DNA from: DATIVK01 sp035465955
GTDB lineage: Bacteria > Myxococcota > Myxococcia > Myxococcales > Anaeromyxobacteraceae
Direction of reading: 5' to 3'
Length of the DNA stretch: 14,945 nucleotides
NCBI GenBank assembly: GCA_035465955.1
Contig: DATIVK010000205.1
Coordinates: 1 to 14,945, forward strand
This document shows, piece after piece, positions 12,723 to 14,945 of this stretch; position 1 is the first letter of the stretch; each line of letters starts with the position of its first letter. The notes below the pieces were generated by a model, which saw nothing but the letters and a program-made list of their open reading frames with translations, was not told the origin of the DNA and made no database searches. The position numbers and the translations under genes were made by a program.

Positions 12723-13504
12723 CGGAGACGCGAGAGCTGATGGAGGGCTGCGCCGAGGCGGCGCGCAGGGGCGGCGCGGTGCTCCTCGAGAAGTGGGGGC
12801 AGGCGCGGACCATCGCCTTCAAGGGCGGGATCGACCTCGTGACCGACGCCGACACCGCCTCCGAGGAGGCGCTGCTCGGCTTCCTGCGCGGGCGCTTCCC
12901 CGGCGCGGCCCTCCTCGCCGAGGAGTCGGGCGCGCAGGGGGCCCAGCGCGGCCTGCGGTTCGTCGTCGACCCGCTCGACGGGACCACCAACTACGCGCAC
13001 GGCGTCCCGCAGTTCGCGGTCAACGTCGCGGCGCTCGACGATCGCGGGATCGTCGCCGGCGCGACGCTCGACCCGATCCGTGGCGAGCTCTTCCTCGCCG
13101 GGCGGGGCGAGGGGGCGTGGCTGGGGCAGGAGCGGATCCGGCCGTCGGGCTGCGAGGAGCTGAGGCGGGCGTTGCTCGTCACGGGGTTCCCGTACGACAT
13201 CCACTCGAACCACGAGCGGCCGCTCCGGCTCTTCGGCGAGTACGTGCGCCGCGCCCAGGCGGTCCGGCGCTTCGGCGCGGCCGCGCTCGACCTCGCCTGG
13301 GTCGCCTGCGGCCGCTTCGACGGCTTCTGGGAGCTGCGGCTGAAGCCGTGGGACATCGCGCCCGGGATCCTGCTCGTCCGCGAGGCGGGCGGGCTCGTCA
13401 CGGATCTCGAGGGCGGCGACCGGATGCTCGAGACCGGCGACGTCGTCGCCGCCCCGCCGGCGCTCCACCCGCTCCTCGTGGAGGTGGCGAAGGGGGCGGG
13501 GTAG
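12719..13504 (+). CDS. suhB: Inositol monophosphatase family protein (SuhB-like)
   Basis: A Mg2+-dependent phosphomonoesterase of 261 residues. The metal-binding and catalytic motifs of the IMPase family are complete: DLVTDADTASEE (39-50), LLAEESG with E68/E69, VDPLDGTTNYAHG with D84 and D87, and the late WDIAPG with W211 and D212. Typical substrates are myo-inositol-1-phosphate or other sugar phosphates; SuhB also binds NusA in rRNA transcription in E. coli, and sequence alone does not tell which role applies here. The GTG start is preceded by GGGAG at short spacing and overlaps the end of a possible nine-codon leader ORF. Divergent from the small membrane protein gene (99 bp apart) and convergent with the M23 peptidase gene, with only 17 bp between stops and no obvious terminator. 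The symbol is assigned by family resemblance. Confidence 0.92.
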   Translation: MTETRELMEGCAEAARRGGAVLLEKWGQARTIAFKGGIDLVTDADTASEEALLGFLRGRFPGAALLAEESGAQGAQRGLRFVVDPLDGTTNYAHGVPQFAVNVAALDDRGIVAGATLDPIRGELFLAGRGEGAWLGQERIRPSGCEELRRALLVTGFPYDIHSNHERPLRLFGEYVRRAQAVRRFGAAALDLAWVACGRFDGFWELRLKPWDIAPGILLVREAGGLVTDLEGGDRMLETGDVVAAPPALHPLLVEVAKGAG

Positions 13505-13521
13505 GGGCTGGGCGCGTCACC

Positions 13522-14340
13522 TCACCGGGCGAAGGCGCCGAGCCGCAGCACCGACTCGGGGTCCACCCAGCGGCCGCCGACCTTGATGCCCCAGTGGAGG
13601 TGCGGGCCCGTCGCGCGGCCGCTCGCGCCGGAGAGGCCGACCCGCTCGCCGCGCCTCACCGTCCGCCCCACCTTCACGTCGAGGCGCGAGAGGTGGAAGT
13701 AGGCGGAGTAGACGTCGGCCCCGTGCCAGAGGAGCACCGTGCGCCCGGCGTAGTAGTTGTCGCGCGCCATCACCACCACCCCGTCGTTGGCGGCGAGCAC
13801 GGGCGTCCCCGTCGCGGCGTCGAGGTCGAGGCCGTAGTGCTGGCTCTGCTGCCTGCCGTTGTACGTGCGCCGATCGCCGTACCGGCCGGTCGTCTCCGAG
13901 AGGATCGGCCACGCGAAGGCCGCCTCGCCGCGCGGCGGCGCGAACGGGCGCGACATCGCCGCGGTGAAGGCGTGCTGGTCGGCGGCGATCCGTGCCCGGA
14001 GCGACGGCGGCGGCTCGACGAACTTCGGCGGCACGGTCAGCTCCCGGGAGGGGAAGGCGGGGTCGAGGACGACCACCGTGCCCTCGAGCGGGGCGCCGGC
14101 GGCGCTCGCCGTGACGACGAGCGGCCCCGTCGGCTGCTCGACCGGGAGGCCGGCGATGCCGCGCCACCCCTCCGCCGTCCGCCAGAAGCGGACGGGCCGC
14201 CCCTCCACGGTCGCCCCCGGCTCCCCCGGGGAGCCGGTCACGATCAGGAGCACCGCGTCGCCCGGCTTCGCCCGGGCGGGCCGGAGCTCGAGCGAGGCGG
14301 GGGGCGCGGCCGCGAGGAGGGCGAGGACGAGGGGGAGCAA
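13522..14340 (-). CDS. M23 family metallo-endopeptidase (LytM-type)
   Basis: A predicted envelope peptidoglycan endopeptidase or LytM regulator of 272 residues. A short signal peptide, MLPLVLALLAAAPPAS, is followed by a beta-rich domain (about 17-95) that looks Ig-like. The M23 domain begins near 140. Zinc ligands are visible: H168 and D172 in SQHYGLDLD, and H249 in GPHLHWGIK; H216 (AYFHLS) and H247 are the catalytic histidines. All are kept, so it should be active rather than an EnvC-like degenerate protein. TTG start: the codon lies three bases after the upstream stop, and GGAG, which abuts that stop codon, sits at good spacing; no ATG or GTG competes. It shares an operon with the Cys-rich protein upstream. 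Confidence 0.93.
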   Translation of the reverse strand: MLPLVLALLAAAPPASLELRPARAKPGDAVLLIVTGSPGEPGATVEGRPVRFWRTAEGWRGIAGLPVEQPTGPLVVTASAAGAPLEGTVVVLDPAFPSRELTVPPKFVEPPPSLRARIAADQHAFTAAMSRPFAPPRGEAAFAWPILSETTGRYGDRRTYNGRQQSQHYGLDLDAATGTPVLAANDGVVVMARDNYYAGRTVLLWHGADVYSAYFHLSRLDVKVGRTVRRGERVGLSGASGRATGPHLHWGIKVGGRWVDPESVLRLGAFAR

Positions 14341-14343
14341 GGC

Positions 14344-14945
14344 CTACTCCGGCAGCCTCATCTCGGCGCGCAGCGCCTTGGTGATGCGGAAGTACTCGGT
14401 CCGGCCGTACTTCACGTTGAGGATGTGGAAGTCGGCCTTCGCGAGCCCCACGCAGCCGAAGCAGTAGGTGCACTCCGAGCAGGAGCGGCAGAGGACGAGG
14501 TAGTTGGAGCGGGAGCAGTTCTCGCTGGCGAGGCAGTACGCGCAGTCGTTGCAGCCGACGCAGTCGGTGCAGTGGGTGAGGTGGCCGGAGGAGCGGCACC
14601 CCTTGCAGTGCGTGCACCGGTAGCACTCCTCGCAGTCCTCGCAGAACATGCAGGAGGCGCACTGGCGGCAGCCCACGCACGCGTGCGACCCGGGGTTCTC
14701 CTTCGCGTTGTCGAACTCGCGCAGGAGGCGCTGGCGCTCCTGCTCGAACTCGCGCCGGCTCATGATGGGCGCCTCGGGCTTCGGCGGCGGGCGCGACACG
14801 ATCGCCACCGGCGGCCCGGGCGTCCGCCCCGGGAGGACGCGCTCCGGCGAGCGGCGCTCGTCCTCCCCGCCGCCGCCGGCGAGCTGCCCGATGTCGCCGC
14901 GGGAGGTGTCGATGTAGCCGGAGCTGGTGATGACGCGGACGCCGG
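14344..14945 (-). CDS. Cysteine-ladder protein with tandem C-x-x-C repeats (5' end outside the window)
   Basis: The frame is open to the right edge, so the N-terminus is probably missing; an internal ATG at 14763 with GAGG upstream would give a complete 139-residue form. The edge part reads GVRVITSSGYIDTSRGDIGQ, then a Gly/Pro-rich linker, then a charged helix (SRREFEQERQRLLREFDN). Next come 21 cysteines in about 80 residues, the first ten spaced exactly every third residue (CVGCRQCASC...). The tail ILNVKYGRTEYFRITKALRAE is cysteine-free. Similar Cys-rich proteins in myxobacteria are sometimes listed as caib/baif-like, which I think is a misnomer: there is no CoA-transferase domain. Metal or Fe-S binding, or a disulfide-rich envelope role, are both possible. 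There is no CxxCH, so it is not a cytochrome. It is followed at once by the M23 gene. Confidence 0.8.
   Translation of the reverse strand, partial: GVRVITSSGYIDTSRGDIGQLAGGGGEDERRSPERVLPGRTPGPPVAIVSRPPPKPEAPIMSRREFEQERQRLLREFDNAKENPGSHACVGCRQCASCMFCEDCEECYRCTHCKGCRSSGHLTHCTDCVGCNDCAYCLASENCSRSNYLVLCRSCSECTYCFGCVGLAKADFHILNVKYGRTEYFRITKALRAEMRLPE

Noticed and set aside
1..14945. CRISPR array, tRNA or rRNA genes
   Set aside because: No regularly spaced direct repeats and no cloverleaf or rRNA-like stretch were seen. The only repeats are inverted arms and REP-like palindromes.

Overview
**Organism.** The DNA is very GC-rich, with strong G/C bias at third codon positions. The gene content is Gram-negative: lipoprotein signals, an outer-membrane barrel, a 12-heme cytochrome and murein recycling. 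A deltaproteobacterial or myxobacterial relative (Myxococcota, Anaeromyxobacter-like) is the best guess. This is inferred from gene content and base composition; no marker gene is present.

**Layout.** Positions 1-1766 are accessory DNA. A Y1/HUH (RAYT-type) transposase gene and a small unidentified gene lie between two ~215-bp imperfect inverted repeats, whose inner 23 bp match at 22 positions. A REP-like palindrome sits at the left edge; the same palindrome family recurs before mpl (5893-5932) and after it (7418-7473). Positions 1767-3706 (minus) hold an AI-2E-family permease coupled by ATGA to an FKBP-type lipoprotein isomerase, ending in a hairpin terminator. Positions 3755-7363 (plus) hold ldcA, a beta-lactamase-fold serine hydrolase and mpl, a murein tripeptide recycling set. 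Positions 7493-9873 (minus) hold a predicted outer-membrane barrel coupled by ATGA to a dodecaheme lipoprotein cytochrome, a candidate electron conduit. A TlpA-like thioredoxin lipoprotein diverges from it at 10057. Positions 10553-12619 (minus) hold a small two-helix membrane protein and a histone-deacetylase-fold protein with a large extra C-terminal domain. SuhB-type phosphatase follows on the plus strand (12719-13504), preceded by a possible 9-codon leader ORF. Positions 13522-14945 (minus) hold a protein with 21 cysteines in a C-x-x-C ladder, cut by the window edge, followed by an M23 (LytM) endopeptidase.

**How the genes fit together.** Three themes recur: cell-wall turnover (LdcA, Mpl, serine hydrolase, M23), envelope redox chemistry (barrel, cytochrome, TlpA-like protein) and envelope folding or transport (FKBP, AI-2E permease). 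Genes are tightly packed, with 4-base stop/start overlaps, one 14-bp convergent overlap, and GTG or TTG starts in many genes. Several intergenic regions have a TANNNT hexamer a few bases before a start codon, which suggests leaderless or near-leaderless transcripts.
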